From positions 124,001 to 188,000 of the forward strand of contig NZ_QHLZ01000001.1 in NCBI RefSeq assembly GCF_003185915.1: a stretch of DNA of 64,000 nucleotides. Direction: 5' to 3'. Below are positions 17,402-25,826 of this stretch, piece by piece (positions within the stretch are counted from its first letter, which is position 1; every line of letters begins with the position of its first letter). Below the pieces are notes generated by a model that was not told the DNA's origin, made no database searches, and saw only the letters and a list, made by a program, of their open reading frames with translations. Position numbers and translations under genes: made by a program. Source of the DNA: Arthrobacter psychrochitiniphilus. GTDB taxonomy: Bacteria; Actinomycetota; Actinomycetes; Actinomycetales; Micrococcaceae.

Positions 17402-17491
17402 GACACTCACCTCCTACGAATAGGTCACCACGGCCAGCCGGCGCAGCACCGGAGCCGCTGGCCCTCTTGTGCGCAAAATATTGGGCGCGAA

Positions 17492-18331
17492 TTATTTCTT
17501 CAACAACTTTCGCAGCAAAAATACACAGGTGGTGGCAGAGGCGGCGAATATTGCCAGCGGCTTCCAACGCTCCTTGACCGTTTCCACGCTCTGGCCAATA
17601 GCGTTCGAGGCTGCTTTATTAACAGTTTTCTTGGCCCGAGTCTTGGCAGTATCTAGCAAGTAGGTGGCCTGTTTCTTCACGTCAGCCTCGGAGAGTAGAT
17701 CTTCACGCAGCCCCAGCAAGTGTTCACGCCGTGCGGCGGTCCGGGCAAGGAGTTCGCTCTCATTGGCTTTGGGGCCTTGTTCAGCTTCCTTGGCAGCGCG
17801 TTCAGCCTTTGCCTTGGCTGCGGCGGCGTCGGCCTCTGCGGCTGCGGCCTTTTTCTGTTCCTTGGTCAGAACCACCGGGTCAAGGGTGCTCGGATCAAAG
17901 TCGCGGCCCTCCTTGAGGATGCCAAGGTCATGGCGGAGTCCACGCCACGCGTGCCGGGGAAGCAAAGGCAGCAGTGACTTGAACTTCTTATAACCAATGA
18001 GTGCGCTGATGCCAATGACCAGCAGCAGGGCCGCACAGACAATCAAGGCAGCGAGCCACAAAGGCATGAGCGTGGCTAAACCTGCGATGGCCGCAACCAC
18101 CAGGGCAATGACCAACAGCACCGTGAACACAAGTGCCAATGCGGCAACTACGGCCAGTGCGCCCACCTTGGACTTCTTGTGCTCAAGTTCAAGCTTGGCC
18201 AAGGCAATTTCATCGTTAATCTGCCGTGGCAACAACCGGGACGCTGTCTTGGCCGCCTCAATCAGGGCAGAACCGTGGCCCCTTAAGTTGTCGTCCGCCG
18301 AGATATGCAGATCCTTGTGCAGATCCGTCAC
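17492..18331 (-). CDS. Actinobacterial holin-X (phage holin superfamily III) membrane protein with charged tail
   Basis: About 279 residues. The N-terminal third has a phage-holin-like module: an amphipathic lead (RQINDEIALAKLELEHKKSK) then two close hydrophobic segments (GALAVVAALALVFTVLLVIA and LWLAALIVCAALLLVIGISA). A highly charged Ala/Lys/Glu stretch (about 165-215, probably coiled coil) follows, and a C-terminal hydrophobic anchor precedes a terminal LLRKLLKK. GGAGG stands 8 bases before the GTG at 18331, better than the upstream ATG at 18412 that extends the frame. Despite the name these are chromosomal proteins of unknown function in Actinobacteria, and no phage genes are nearby. Confidence 0.75.
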   Translation of the reverse strand: MTDLHKDLHISADDNLRGHGSALIEAAKTASRLLPRQINDEIALAKLELEHKKSKVGALAVVAALALVFTVLLVIALVVAAIAGLATLMPLWLAALIVCAALLLVIGISALIGYKKFKSLLPLLPRHAWRGLRHDLGILKEGRDFDPSTLDPVVLTKEQKKAAAAEADAAAAKAKAERAAKEAEQGPKANESELLARTAARREHLLGLREDLLSEADVKKQATYLLDTAKTRAKKTVNKAASNAIGQSVETVKERWKPLAIFAASATTCVFLLRKLLKK

Positions 18332-18648
18332 TGAGACCGCCTCCATTGTGAGGGCCCGCGCCTCTGCTGAGAGACCGGCACGAACCCGAAATCTTTGTAG
18401 TGCCCCCACCACGGTGGCACTACCGTAAAGTCAAAATTACCATCCCTGACCGCTGTGTAGGGCCCTCACCTGCCGCGCCAGTGTTGCGGAATAGTAAAGC
18501 TCCTGCGGCGGTTGCTCATTCTGTGCCACCCGCGCCCGCCATCAGACAGTGGTGGGAACGCTACAACAGCACATAAAATAGGACATGGCGGCATGTCTTT
18601 CCGACGTCCTAGCCTCCGCGCAGATCATATTTCTTGAGGATTTTTTAC
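18332..18648 (+). promoter_or_regulatory. Divergent promoter region with operator-like dyad before the efflux gene
   Basis: This 317-base gap holds a perfect dyad GACATG-GCGG-CATGTC at 18582-18597. It lies three bases after a -10-like TAAAAT (18574-18579) and 52 bases before the efflux start. Nothing else recognisable is seen. No regulator gene is adjacent, so the binding protein is unknown. Confidence 0.5.
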
Positions 18649-19869
18649 TTGACCACCACCGTGCACCCCGGCGATGCCCTATCTCGCCGGCAAAAGCTGA
18701 TCTATGTTCTCGTGTTGGGGCTGCTAACAGCTCTTGGCCCATTCACGATTGATCTGTACCTGCCAGCTTTTCCTGTCATCGGTCAGGAACTCGGCGTCAG
18801 TGCCACGGCGGTTCAGCTAACACTGACTGCCACCACCATCGGCTTCGCTGCCGGCCAGCTGGTGGTTGGCCCGTTCAGTGACAAGTTCGGCCGGCGCGTT
18901 CCCCTGATTTTGGCCACGGCACTGCATGTGGGGGCCTCGGTGGGGGCCGCCATGTCTACAGACATCACCATGCTGGCGGTGTTCCGGGTGCTGCAAGGCA
19001 TTGGTGCCGCCGGTGGTGGTGTTGTTGCGATGGCCATGGTCCGTGACCTCTTCGGCGGCTACCAGCTGGTCCGGATGCTCTCCCGGATGGCGCTGGTCAA
19101 CGGCATGGCCCCCATCCTGGCTCCCGTGATTGGTTCCCAGTTGCTGGGCATTATGGACTGGCCAGGCATCTTCTGGTTCCTCGCAGCGTACGGCAGCTTG
19201 GTGGTTGTGGCCGCCACTGTTTTCATCGTTGAGACTCTGCCGCCTGAAAAACGGAAGTCCGACGGCGCAAGCGTCGCCGAGCGCTACAAAGCACTCTTCA
19301 GCGACAGATTCTTTGTCGGCACGCTATTTGTGGGCGGCTTGAACTTTGCTGCCCTCTTTACTTATTTGTCCGCATCAACGTTTCTTTTCCAAAACACCTA
19401 CGGCTTCACACCACAGCAATACGGGTACTTGTTCGCCGTGAATTCCGTGGGAATTGTGGCAGGGGTACAGACCGCTTCGAGGATCATGCGCCATACCGGT
19501 CCGCAATGGGTTATAGCGTGGGCCACGGTAGGCCAAGTGAGCGCCGCGGCTGCCATGATTATCTGCGATCAGCTGGGCTTGGGTTTGTGGGGTGTCATGA
19601 TTCCACTGTGGTTCTTTATCTGTGCCACCGGATTCATGTTCCCCTCGGTTCAGGTCCTTGGCTTGGCCCGTCATGGAAAGCAGGCGGGTACTGCTGCCTC
19701 GCTACTGGGGGCTGCAACTTTTGGCTTCGCCGGCATCATCACCCCCGTCGTGGGTTTTGTTGGCGTGGCCACAGCCACTCCCATGGCCATCATCATGGGC
19801 TGCTGCATTCTGCTGGCAATGGCAGCCCTCTGGTTCATTGTGCGGCCACGGTTGGTGCCAGCCATCTAA
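18649..19869 (+). CDS. MFS multidrug efflux transporter, Bcr/CflA family
   Basis: About 406 residues with 12 predicted helices. The start is the TTG at 18649, 8 bases after TTGAGGA; the in-frame TTG 15 bases earlier lies inside that site. Family marks are GPFTIDLYLPAFPVIGQELG in helix 1, the loop 2-3 motif GPFSDKFGRRVPL and RVLQGIGAAGGGVVAMAMVRD in helix 4. Bcr/CflA members are proton-driven exporters of bicyclomycin, chloramphenicol or cysteine-type compounds; the substrate here is unknown. A palindromic dyad in the promoter suggests repression. Confidence 0.9.
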   Translation: MTTTVHPGDALSRRQKLIYVLVLGLLTALGPFTIDLYLPAFPVIGQELGVSATAVQLTLTATTIGFAAGQLVVGPFSDKFGRRVPLILATALHVGASVGAAMSTDITMLAVFRVLQGIGAAGGGVVAMAMVRDLFGGYQLVRMLSRMALVNGMAPILAPVIGSQLLGIMDWPGIFWFLAAYGSLVVVAATVFIVETLPPEKRKSDGASVAERYKALFSDRFFVGTLFVGGLNFAALFTYLSASTFLFQNTYGFTPQQYGYLFAVNSVGIVAGVQTASRIMRHTGPQWVIAWATVGQVSAAAAMIICDQLGLGLWGVMIPLWFFICATGFMFPSVQVLGLARHGKQAGTAASLLGAATFGFAGIITPVVGFVGVATATPMAIIMGCCILLAMAALWFIVRPRLVPAI

Positions 19870-20033
19870 ACCTGTTCTTGGCGCCGGTTGTGTCAGGTGT
19901 GCCTTTGCTATGCATGACACCGAGTTGCTCCCCTGGGTTGCTCCCCTGCGCGCTTCAGCACGAGCTGCAGTGATCAGCTAGTTTGATCTGAAAAACATGA
20001 CACACGGCACGCACCCGGGTTTATGCTGGGGTC

Positions 20034-21647
20034 ATGCTCAGGATACTTATGGTTTCCATATTGCTCCTCGTGACAGCAGTTTCCGCGCTTCTGGTGGTAT
20101 TTTTCGGTCCGGGTTGGTGGGTGGCTGTAGTGATCTTTGCCGCGCTCTTCATTCTGGCCGTCTTCGATGCCACACAGAAGAAGCACTCGATTCTGCGTAA
20201 TTACCCGGTTATCGGGCATCTTCGTTTCGCGCTAGAGTACATCCGCCCGGAGCTTCAGCAGTACTTCATCGAGCGGAACTATGACGGGCGGCCCTTTGAC
20301 AGGGATACCCGGTCCTTGATCTACGAACGCGCCAAAGGAACTAATCAAGAACAGGCCTTCGGTACTGAACGGGACGTCAACGAGGTTGGCTACGAGTACC
20401 TTGTCCACTCAACGGCCCCTCTGGAGCCCCCGGAGCACGCGCCCACAGTTCGCATCGGCGGACCGGAGTGCACACAACCGTATGAGATGGCGCTGTTGAA
20501 TGTTTCCGCCATGAGTTTCGGAGCCCTCTCCGCCAACGCAATATTGGCGTTGAACAAGGGCGCCGCGATGGGCGGATTCGCCCATGACACAGGGGAAGGC
20601 GGCCTGACCGAATATCATTTACGCCATGGCGGGGACTTGGTGTGGGAACTAGGCAGTGGATATTTTGGGGCACGCACCAAAGAGGGCGATTTTGATCCGG
20701 ACATGTTTGCGGACAAGGCTGCTCACGCTTCAGTCAAGTGCCTTTCCCTCAAACTCAGCCAAGGCGCCAAACCCGGCATAGGTGGAGTTCTCCCGGCGGG
20801 GAAGGTGAGTGCGGAAATCGCCAAGGCCCGCAATGTGCCCCAGGGTGTGAAGTGTGTCAGCCCCGCAGCGCACAAAGTTTTCTCCACTCCACGTGAACTC
20901 ATCCACTTCATGGCCACCATGCGTGAACTGGCCAACGGCAAACCTGTGGGGTTCAAACTGTGTATTGGTTCACGCACTGACGTCCTCGCCATCTGCAAGG
21001 CCATAGTGTCCGAGGGCGTGGCTCCGGATTTCATTATTGTGGACGGTTCCGAAGGCGGCACGGGTGCTGCCCCCATGGAATATGAGGACCATATGGGCAC
21101 ACCCTTGACGGAGGGCTTGATGCTCCTGCACAACGCACTTGTTGGCGTTGGTCTTCGAGACCAGATACGGATTGGCGCTGCAGGCAAGGTGGCCACCGGC
21201 ACTGACATTGTCAAGCGTCTAATACAGGGCGCCGATTACACCAACGCAGCCCGGGCCATGATGATGGCCACCGGCTGTATCCAATCCCAGCGCTGCCACA
21301 CCAACCATTGTCCGGTGGGCGTGACCACCCAGGACCCGCGCCGGGCACGTGCCCTTGACGTTGAAAGCAAGAGCGTACGGGTGCAGCGTTTCCAGGAAGC
21401 AACCGTCAGCGAAGCGCTCCGAATGATGGCCTCAATGGGCAGTGAAGGCCCTGCGGGGCTGAACCCGTTGATGATCCGGCGCCGGATCGGACACATGAAC
21501 ACCAAATCCTATGCCGAACTATACAACTGGCTGGCCCCCGGCGAGCTGTTGGCACAAGCGCCCGCGGACTGGGCTGAAGATTGGTCCGCAGCGGACCCGG
21601 ATTCGTTTGCCGCTCATGGCGGTCTCAGCGGGAGGACATCGCAGTGA
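20034..21647 (+). CDS. FMN-binding glutamate synthase-like protein, membrane-anchored
   Basis: A 537-residue protein equal to the FMN/synthase domain of glutamate synthase without the glutaminase part. Two hydrophobic segments open it (residues 3-25 and 27-45). The synthase barrel has ALLNVSAMSFGALSANAI, DTGEGGLTEYH, ADKAAHASVKCLSLKLSQGA and DGSEGGTGAAP. The 3Fe-4S site is complete as C-x5-C-x4-C in CIQSQRCHTNHCPVG. Stand-alone proteins of this type have no settled reaction; ammonia-dependent glutamate formation or another redox role is possible. The stop overlaps the pyruvate oxidase start (GTGA), tying both products together. Confidence 0.88.
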   Translation: MLRILMVSILLLVTAVSALLVVFFGPGWWVAVVIFAALFILAVFDATQKKHSILRNYPVIGHLRFALEYIRPELQQYFIERNYDGRPFDRDTRSLIYERAKGTNQEQAFGTERDVNEVGYEYLVHSTAPLEPPEHAPTVRIGGPECTQPYEMALLNVSAMSFGALSANAILALNKGAAMGGFAHDTGEGGLTEYHLRHGGDLVWELGSGYFGARTKEGDFDPDMFADKAAHASVKCLSLKLSQGAKPGIGGVLPAGKVSAEIAKARNVPQGVKCVSPAAHKVFSTPRELIHFMATMRELANGKPVGFKLCIGSRTDVLAICKAIVSEGVAPDFIIVDGSEGGTGAAPMEYEDHMGTPLTEGLMLLHNALVGVGLRDQIRIGAAGKVATGTDIVKRLIQGADYTNAARAMMMATGCIQSQRCHTNHCPVGVTTQDPRRARALDVESKSVRVQRFQEATVSEALRMMASMGSEGPAGLNPLMIRRRIGHMNTKSYAELYNWLAPGELLAQAPADWAEDWSAADPDSFAAHGGLSGRTSQ

Positions 21648-23377
21648 GCACCGTGGCAGAAACCATCATTGAAGCACTCGTGGGCCTAGGGGTGAAAACA
21701 GTATGGGGTGTGGTCGGTGATGCCCTCAATCCCCTGACTGACGCAATTCGCCGCGAAGACGGGCTGGAATGGATTGGTGTCCGGCATGAAGAGGTGGCAG
21801 CTTTCGCCGCCGGAGCCCAATCCCAGCTGACAGGCACCTTGGGCGTCTGCATGGGAACGGTGGGCCCGGGATCCATCCATCTCCTCAACGGACTCTATGA
21901 TGCCAAGAAGTCCTCCACTGCCCTACTGGCTATCTGTGGGCAGGTTCCCAGTGAAGAAATTGGCAGTGACTTTTTCCAGGAAATAAACAATGACAGGCTT
22001 TTCGCTGATGTGGCGCTCTACACCCAAACAGTGACGCACCCGTCCCAGATGCCATACCTGTTAGAACAAGCCATCAACGCCGCCATGACCCTTCGCGGGG
22101 TGGCCGTGCTAACCATCCCTGGAGACATTGGCAGCGCCGCCAGTCCTAATGACGCCCAGCCTCACTTTGTCGACGTCGCTCAGCCCGCCGCGCCGGATCC
22201 CGGAGTTATTCGCGATGCCGCACAGCTCCTCAACGAGGCGGCAAAAGTCACGCTCCTCGTTGGCATGGGTGCGCGCGGCGCCAGGGAAGCGGTACTGGAG
22301 GTGGCGCGCAAACTGGCTGCGCCCATGGTCCTGACACTCAAGGCCAAGGAAGGGCTGGAAGCCAATAATCCATACCAGGTGGGCCAGTCCGGACTGATAG
22401 GAAACCCCGCTGCACAGCACGCCTTTGGAAGCTGCGAGGCGCTCTTGATGATTGGCACTGACTTTCCCTACCGTGATTCCTATCCCGAGGGAAAAACTGT
22501 CATCCAAATTGATAGCAACGGCGCTGTCATTGGCCGCCGGACCAATGTGGGCTTGGGAGTTGTCGGTGATAGCCAACTCACACTGGCTGCCTTGCTTCCT
22601 GCACTGGTGGAAAAGAAAAGCCAAACGCATTTGGCGGACGCAAGAGAAAAGTATCAGGCGTGGACGCAGCGCCAGGCCAAGCTGGCAGAACCGGACTATG
22701 ATTCCACGCTTGTGGGCAGGGCCAGGACGGTGCTCGATAATCCCGGCGCCCTGATTCGCCCCGAGGCAGTGGCCGCGGCGGTGGATAGGCACGCAGCCTC
22801 GGATGCCATCTTTACCTCTGACACGGGAATGTCCACCGTGTGGCTGGCCCGCTTCGTCACCATGCGCGGAACCAGGCGGCTTCTAGGCTCCTTCAATCTA
22901 GGATCAATGGCTAATGCCATGCCCCAGGCACTGGGTGCGTCCGCTGTGGATAGGTCCCGGGAGGTGATTGCCTTTTGCGGTGACGGCGGATTGACCATGT
23001 TGCTGGGCGATCTCCTCACGGCAGTGGCCTATAACCTTCCCGTGAAGTTGGTGGTGTTCAACAATGGCCGTCTGGGCATGGTCAAGCTTGAACAGGAACA
23101 GGGCGGTTTACCGGAATTTGGCACCATTTTGGCGAACCCGGATTTGGCTCTGGTGGCGCGTTCGTGTGGGCTGCATGGGATTCGGGTCGAGGATGCCAAC
23201 GATCTCGATGCAGCTGTGCAGGAAGCCATGCGCCATGACGGCCCGGTTTTGCTCGATGTTCTCACCAACCCGCAAGAGATCTCCGTACCCCCGCAAACCA
23301 CGGCAGGGCAGGCCTGGGGATTCGCCATTGCAAAACTCAAGGAAGGCATGAGGAGCGTTGGCGATTCAGAAAGTTAG
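21644..23377 (+). CDS. poxB: Pyruvate dehydrogenase (quinone) / pyruvate oxidase-like TPP enzyme
   Basis: A ThDP- and FAD-dependent enzyme that decarboxylates pyruvate to acetate and passes electrons to quinone. The 577-residue form starts at the GTG at 21644 (VSTVAETIIEALVGLGVKTV), 6 bases after GGGAGGAC. The Pyr domain has WGVVGDALNPLTDAIR and the catalytic Glu in RHEEVAAFAAGA. The PP domain has the thiamine motif CGDGGLTMLLGDLL ... VVFNNG. Other members of this fold (acetolactate synthase) differ in the ALGASAVDRSREV region. Acetate made here could be the substrate of the symporters at the window start; that is inference. Confidence 0.88.
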   Translation: MSTVAETIIEALVGLGVKTVWGVVGDALNPLTDAIRREDGLEWIGVRHEEVAAFAAGAQSQLTGTLGVCMGTVGPGSIHLLNGLYDAKKSSTALLAICGQVPSEEIGSDFFQEINNDRLFADVALYTQTVTHPSQMPYLLEQAINAAMTLRGVAVLTIPGDIGSAASPNDAQPHFVDVAQPAAPDPGVIRDAAQLLNEAAKVTLLVGMGARGAREAVLEVARKLAAPMVLTLKAKEGLEANNPYQVGQSGLIGNPAAQHAFGSCEALLMIGTDFPYRDSYPEGKTVIQIDSNGAVIGRRTNVGLGVVGDSQLTLAALLPALVEKKSQTHLADAREKYQAWTQRQAKLAEPDYDSTLVGRARTVLDNPGALIRPEAVAAAVDRHAASDAIFTSDTGMSTVWLARFVTMRGTRRLLGSFNLGSMANAMPQALGASAVDRSREVIAFCGDGGLTMLLGDLLTAVAYNLPVKLVVFNNGRLGMVKLEQEQGGLPEFGTILANPDLALVARSCGLHGIRVEDANDLDAAVQEAMRHDGPVLLDVLTNPQEISVPPQTTAGQAWGFAIAKLKEGMRSVGDSES

Positions 23378-23473
23378 CGCACTATTATTAGGGGAAATCG
23401 CCATGGGGCAAAGGCAGTATGGCTCAATGAAGCGCCGAGCAATGACAGCGCCTAACAATGACAGCGTGGAGCA

Positions 23474-24070
23474 ATGACTGAGCACCTGAACTATGACCTG
23501 GTGCGGGACTACAGCGATTTTCAGCTGCGCCGCTACCCAGAGCATCTCCTGGTGGAAGTCATCATCGAAGGACCGTTTGAAGAAGCGGGGAACAGAGCGT
23601 TCCGCTACCTCTTTTCCTACATCAGCGGCGCGAATCGGGTGAACCGCACAGTTGCCATGACGGCACCGGTTATCCAAGACTCCTCCTCGGAAAAGATCAA
23701 GATGACAGCCCCGGTCCTACAACAGGGCATCGCAGGAAACGGTGCTGGAAAAGAAGGAGCACAAGGGGAACAGAGTTTTCGTGTGGCGTTTATTCTGCCG
23801 CAAGGCACCACGCTAGAAAACGCTCCTGCTCCCACCAACCCTTTAGTTCATCTGCGGGCGGTGCCACAAAGTCTTACTGCTGTCATTAGATTCAGCGGCC
23901 GGTGGAGCCAACAGAGCTATGAACACCATCGTGTGAGCCTGACTCATGCTATGAACGTTGCAGGATTACAGGCTCAGGGTGCTCCCCGATTTGCCAGGTT
24001 CGATCCTCCTTTCAAACCTTCATTCCTGCGCCACAACGAAATCATGATTGATGTAGAAGACACCGAATAA
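23474..24070 (+). CDS. SOUL family heme-binding protein
   Basis: A 198-residue soluble protein of the SOUL/HBP family. Family marks are YDLVRDYSDFQLRRYPEHLL, AFRYLFSYISGANR, VAMTAPVIQDSSSEKIKMTA (the two MTAPV repeats) and RFSGRWSQQSYEH. Between the MTAPV repeats and the next conserved segment lies a 15-residue Gly-rich insert (GIAGNGAGKEGAQ). Family proteins bind heme or tetrapyrroles weakly, and bacterial roles are unclear. It lies 96 bases after poxB, separated by short repeats (CAATGAC at about 23440, 23455 and 23472), and may be in the same transcript. Confidence 0.88.
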   Translation: MTEHLNYDLVRDYSDFQLRRYPEHLLVEVIIEGPFEEAGNRAFRYLFSYISGANRVNRTVAMTAPVIQDSSSEKIKMTAPVLQQGIAGNGAGKEGAQGEQSFRVAFILPQGTTLENAPAPTNPLVHLRAVPQSLTAVIRFSGRWSQQSYEHHRVSLTHAMNVAGLQAQGAPRFARFDPPFKPSFLRHNEIMIDVEDTE

Positions 24071-24150
24071 GCGCGCACTCCACCATTTGTCAGCAGGGGA
24101 GATCATGCCCAACTGCTGATTCCGCAGATCCTGCAGCGGCCGCTAACAGT

Positions 24151-24162
24151 TAGACTTCAAAA
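24151..24162 (+). promoter_or_regulatory. Probable -10 box of a leaderless cardiolipin synthase transcript
   Basis: TAGACT at 24151-24156 is followed by 6 bases and then the ATG at 24163, with no ribosome site between. TAGACT also occurs before the ABC/Pip operon (31941) and the TetR gene (35232). No clear -35 box is seen. Confidence 0.4.
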
Positions 24163-25419
24163 ATGGATGAACTACTCCCCCCTCCCCTTGCCAAAACCGC
24201 CCGGAAAGCCGTGCTCCGCTCATTGTTGGCCTTCTTTGCCGTGCAGGGCGCAGTCATTGCGGGCCTGGTGGCCTTGGACACCGTCAAAAAACGGGACAGA
24301 AGCAAGCGCAAGGGCTTCCCCCACCCCGGTACTTTTGAACAGACCATAGCTGATACGACGCTCACCACGTACACCTTCGGTGCCGATCTTTACAAGGACA
24401 TGCTCCAGGCGATCAATGAGGCCCAGGAGAGCATCATGATCGAAACCTTCATCTGGAAAGATGATGAAACCGGGCAGGCCTTCAAGGACGCTATCAACGC
24501 CGCCGCAGAACGTGGGGTTGAGGTGTTTGTCATTTATGACGGATTCGCAAACCTGGTGGTGCCCTTTTCCTTTTACCGCTTCCACCCCAACGTCCATGTC
24601 TACCGTTTCCCGGTAGTCCGCACCGCCATGCTCACCAAGACTGTGCGCAGCACGGGGCTAGACCACCGCAAGCTCCTCATTGTTGATGACAAGACCGGCT
24701 TTGTGGGCGGCTACAACATCGGATCCTTGTATGCCACCGAATGGCGGGACACCCATCTGCGCCTGGTAGGGGCTTCCGTATGGGATCTGCGGCAGGCGTT
24801 CGTGACAGTGTGGAATGAGAACTGCTCGGGCTCCAGAACCGAAATACCCCAAACCAGCCCGGAGGTTTGGGAGCCGCGGGTCCGTGCCGTGAACAACATC
24901 CCCTCAAATCTGGTCTATCCCATCCGCGGGGTCTATCTGGATGCTATTGCGCGGGCTCAGAACCATATTTACGTGACCATGGCGTATTTCATCCCGGACC
25001 AGCAGATTCTGCGGGCCCTTCTCGCGGCCAGCCGCCGGGGTGTTGATGTTCGCATCATCCTGCCCATGGATTCCAACCACGTCCTTTCTGACTGGCTTTC
25101 ACGCGGCTTCTACACATCGCTGCTCAGGGATGGGGTGACCGTTCTGCTGTACCGCAACGCCATGATCCACACCAAGACCGCAACCATTGATGGCACCTGG
25201 TCAACGGTGGGCAGCGCCAATATTGACAGGCTCAGCCTGACGGGCAATTACGAGATCAATCTTGAAATCCACGACTCCGACTTTGCCGCAGACATGGAGA
25301 CGATCTTCGAGGTGGACAGCGTCAACTCCAAGGTCTTGACGATGGAGGAATGGGAGCACCGATCCCCGCTGGCTCGTTTCAGCGAAACGGTTCTTGTGCC
25401 CCTGCGCCCCCTACTCTGA
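24163..25419 (+). CDS. cls: Cardiolipin synthase, phospholipase D superfamily
   Basis: Condenses two phosphatidylglycerols (or uses CDP-diacylglycerol) to make cardiolipin. It has 418 residues, with one N-terminal membrane anchor (about 18-40) and two PLD half-domains. The first HKD site reads DHRKLLIVDDKTGFVGG, followed by NIG, and the second IHTKTATIDGTWSTVGSANID; both carry the catalytic His, Lys and Asp. The helix segment MIETFIWKDDETGQAFKDA is also typical. It shares lipid metabolism with cdsA and the PgsA-like enzyme. A strong terminator follows. Confidence 0.92.
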   Translation: MDELLPPPLAKTARKAVLRSLLAFFAVQGAVIAGLVALDTVKKRDRSKRKGFPHPGTFEQTIADTTLTTYTFGADLYKDMLQAINEAQESIMIETFIWKDDETGQAFKDAINAAAERGVEVFVIYDGFANLVVPFSFYRFHPNVHVYRFPVVRTAMLTKTVRSTGLDHRKLLIVDDKTGFVGGYNIGSLYATEWRDTHLRLVGASVWDLRQAFVTVWNENCSGSRTEIPQTSPEVWEPRVRAVNNIPSNLVYPIRGVYLDAIARAQNHIYVTMAYFIPDQQILRALLAASRRGVDVRIILPMDSNHVLSDWLSRGFYTSLLRDGVTVLLYRNAMIHTKTATIDGTWSTVGSANIDRLSLTGNYEINLEIHDSDFAADMETIFEVDSVNSKVLTMEEWEHRSPLARFSETVLVPLRPLL

Positions 25420-25441
25420 TTTCTGGGTTAGCGGCCAACGC

Positions 25442-25480
25442 AAAAGATCCCCGCCCTCACAAGGAGGACGGGGATCTTTT
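25442..25480. terminator. Bidirectional terminator between cls and tRNA-Asn
   Basis: AAAAGATCCCCG (25442-25453) pairs with CGGGGATCTTTT (25469-25480), with inner CCTC/GAGG pairing. T-runs on both strands suit both the plus-strand cls transcript and the minus-strand tRNA. Confidence 0.85.
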
Positions 25481-25488
25481 ATGGAAAG

Positions 25489-25561
25489 CTCCCCCACCTG
25501 GACTTGAACCAGGAACCTTTCGATTAACAGTCGAACGCTCTGCCAATTGAGCTATAGGGGA
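25489..25561 (-). tRNA. tRNA-Asn (anticodon GTT), copy 1
   Basis: On the minus strand it begins TCCCCTATAGCTCAATTGG. The anticodon loop is CTGTTAA and the T arm CCTGG-TTCAAGT-CCAGG. The acceptor closes TGGGGGA with discriminator G. It is 73 bases with no encoded CCA, and is base-for-base identical to the copy at 25691-25763. Confidence 0.95.
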
Positions 25562-25643
25562 ATGCGGCAAGTAAATCCTAGCAGTCATTCACAGTTCAAA
25601 TCAAATTAGATCAAAACCAATCATTTCTGCACACTCAACGCAA

Positions 25644-25680
25644 TAATTGTCTCCGACCCAGAAAGGGGCCGGAGACAATT
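25644..25680 (-). terminator. Terminator hairpin between the two tRNA-Asn copies
   Basis: AATTGTCTCCG (25644-25654) pairs with CGGAGACAATT (25670-25680), with more pairing inside (CCC/GGG). It follows the upstream-transcribed copy at 25691 and shows each tRNA can be made separately. T-runs flank it on both strands. Confidence 0.8.
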
Positions 25681-25690
25681 TTTGCTTTGG

Positions 25691-25763
25691 CTCCCCCACC
25701 TGGACTTGAACCAGGAACCTTTCGATTAACAGTCGAACGCTCTGCCAATTGAGCTATAGGGGA
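25691..25763 (-). tRNA. tRNA-Asn (anticodon GTT), copy 2
   Basis: Identical in sequence to the copy at 25489-25561, with the same GTT anticodon. Transcription reaches this copy first on the minus strand. The 127-base spacer between copies differs from the flanks, so the duplicated unit is the tRNA itself. Confidence 0.95.
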
Positions 25764-25826
25764 TCGTGCAGGAACAACAATAACAAAGGGTTGGCCAGTT
25801 GTGAAATCGGGGCCTCCCGAACCCCC

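Noticed and set aside
17492..18331. Possible prophage remnant because of the holin-like protein
   Set aside because: No lysin, portal, capsid or integrase genes are near, and this holin-X family is a chromosomal actinobacterial family.
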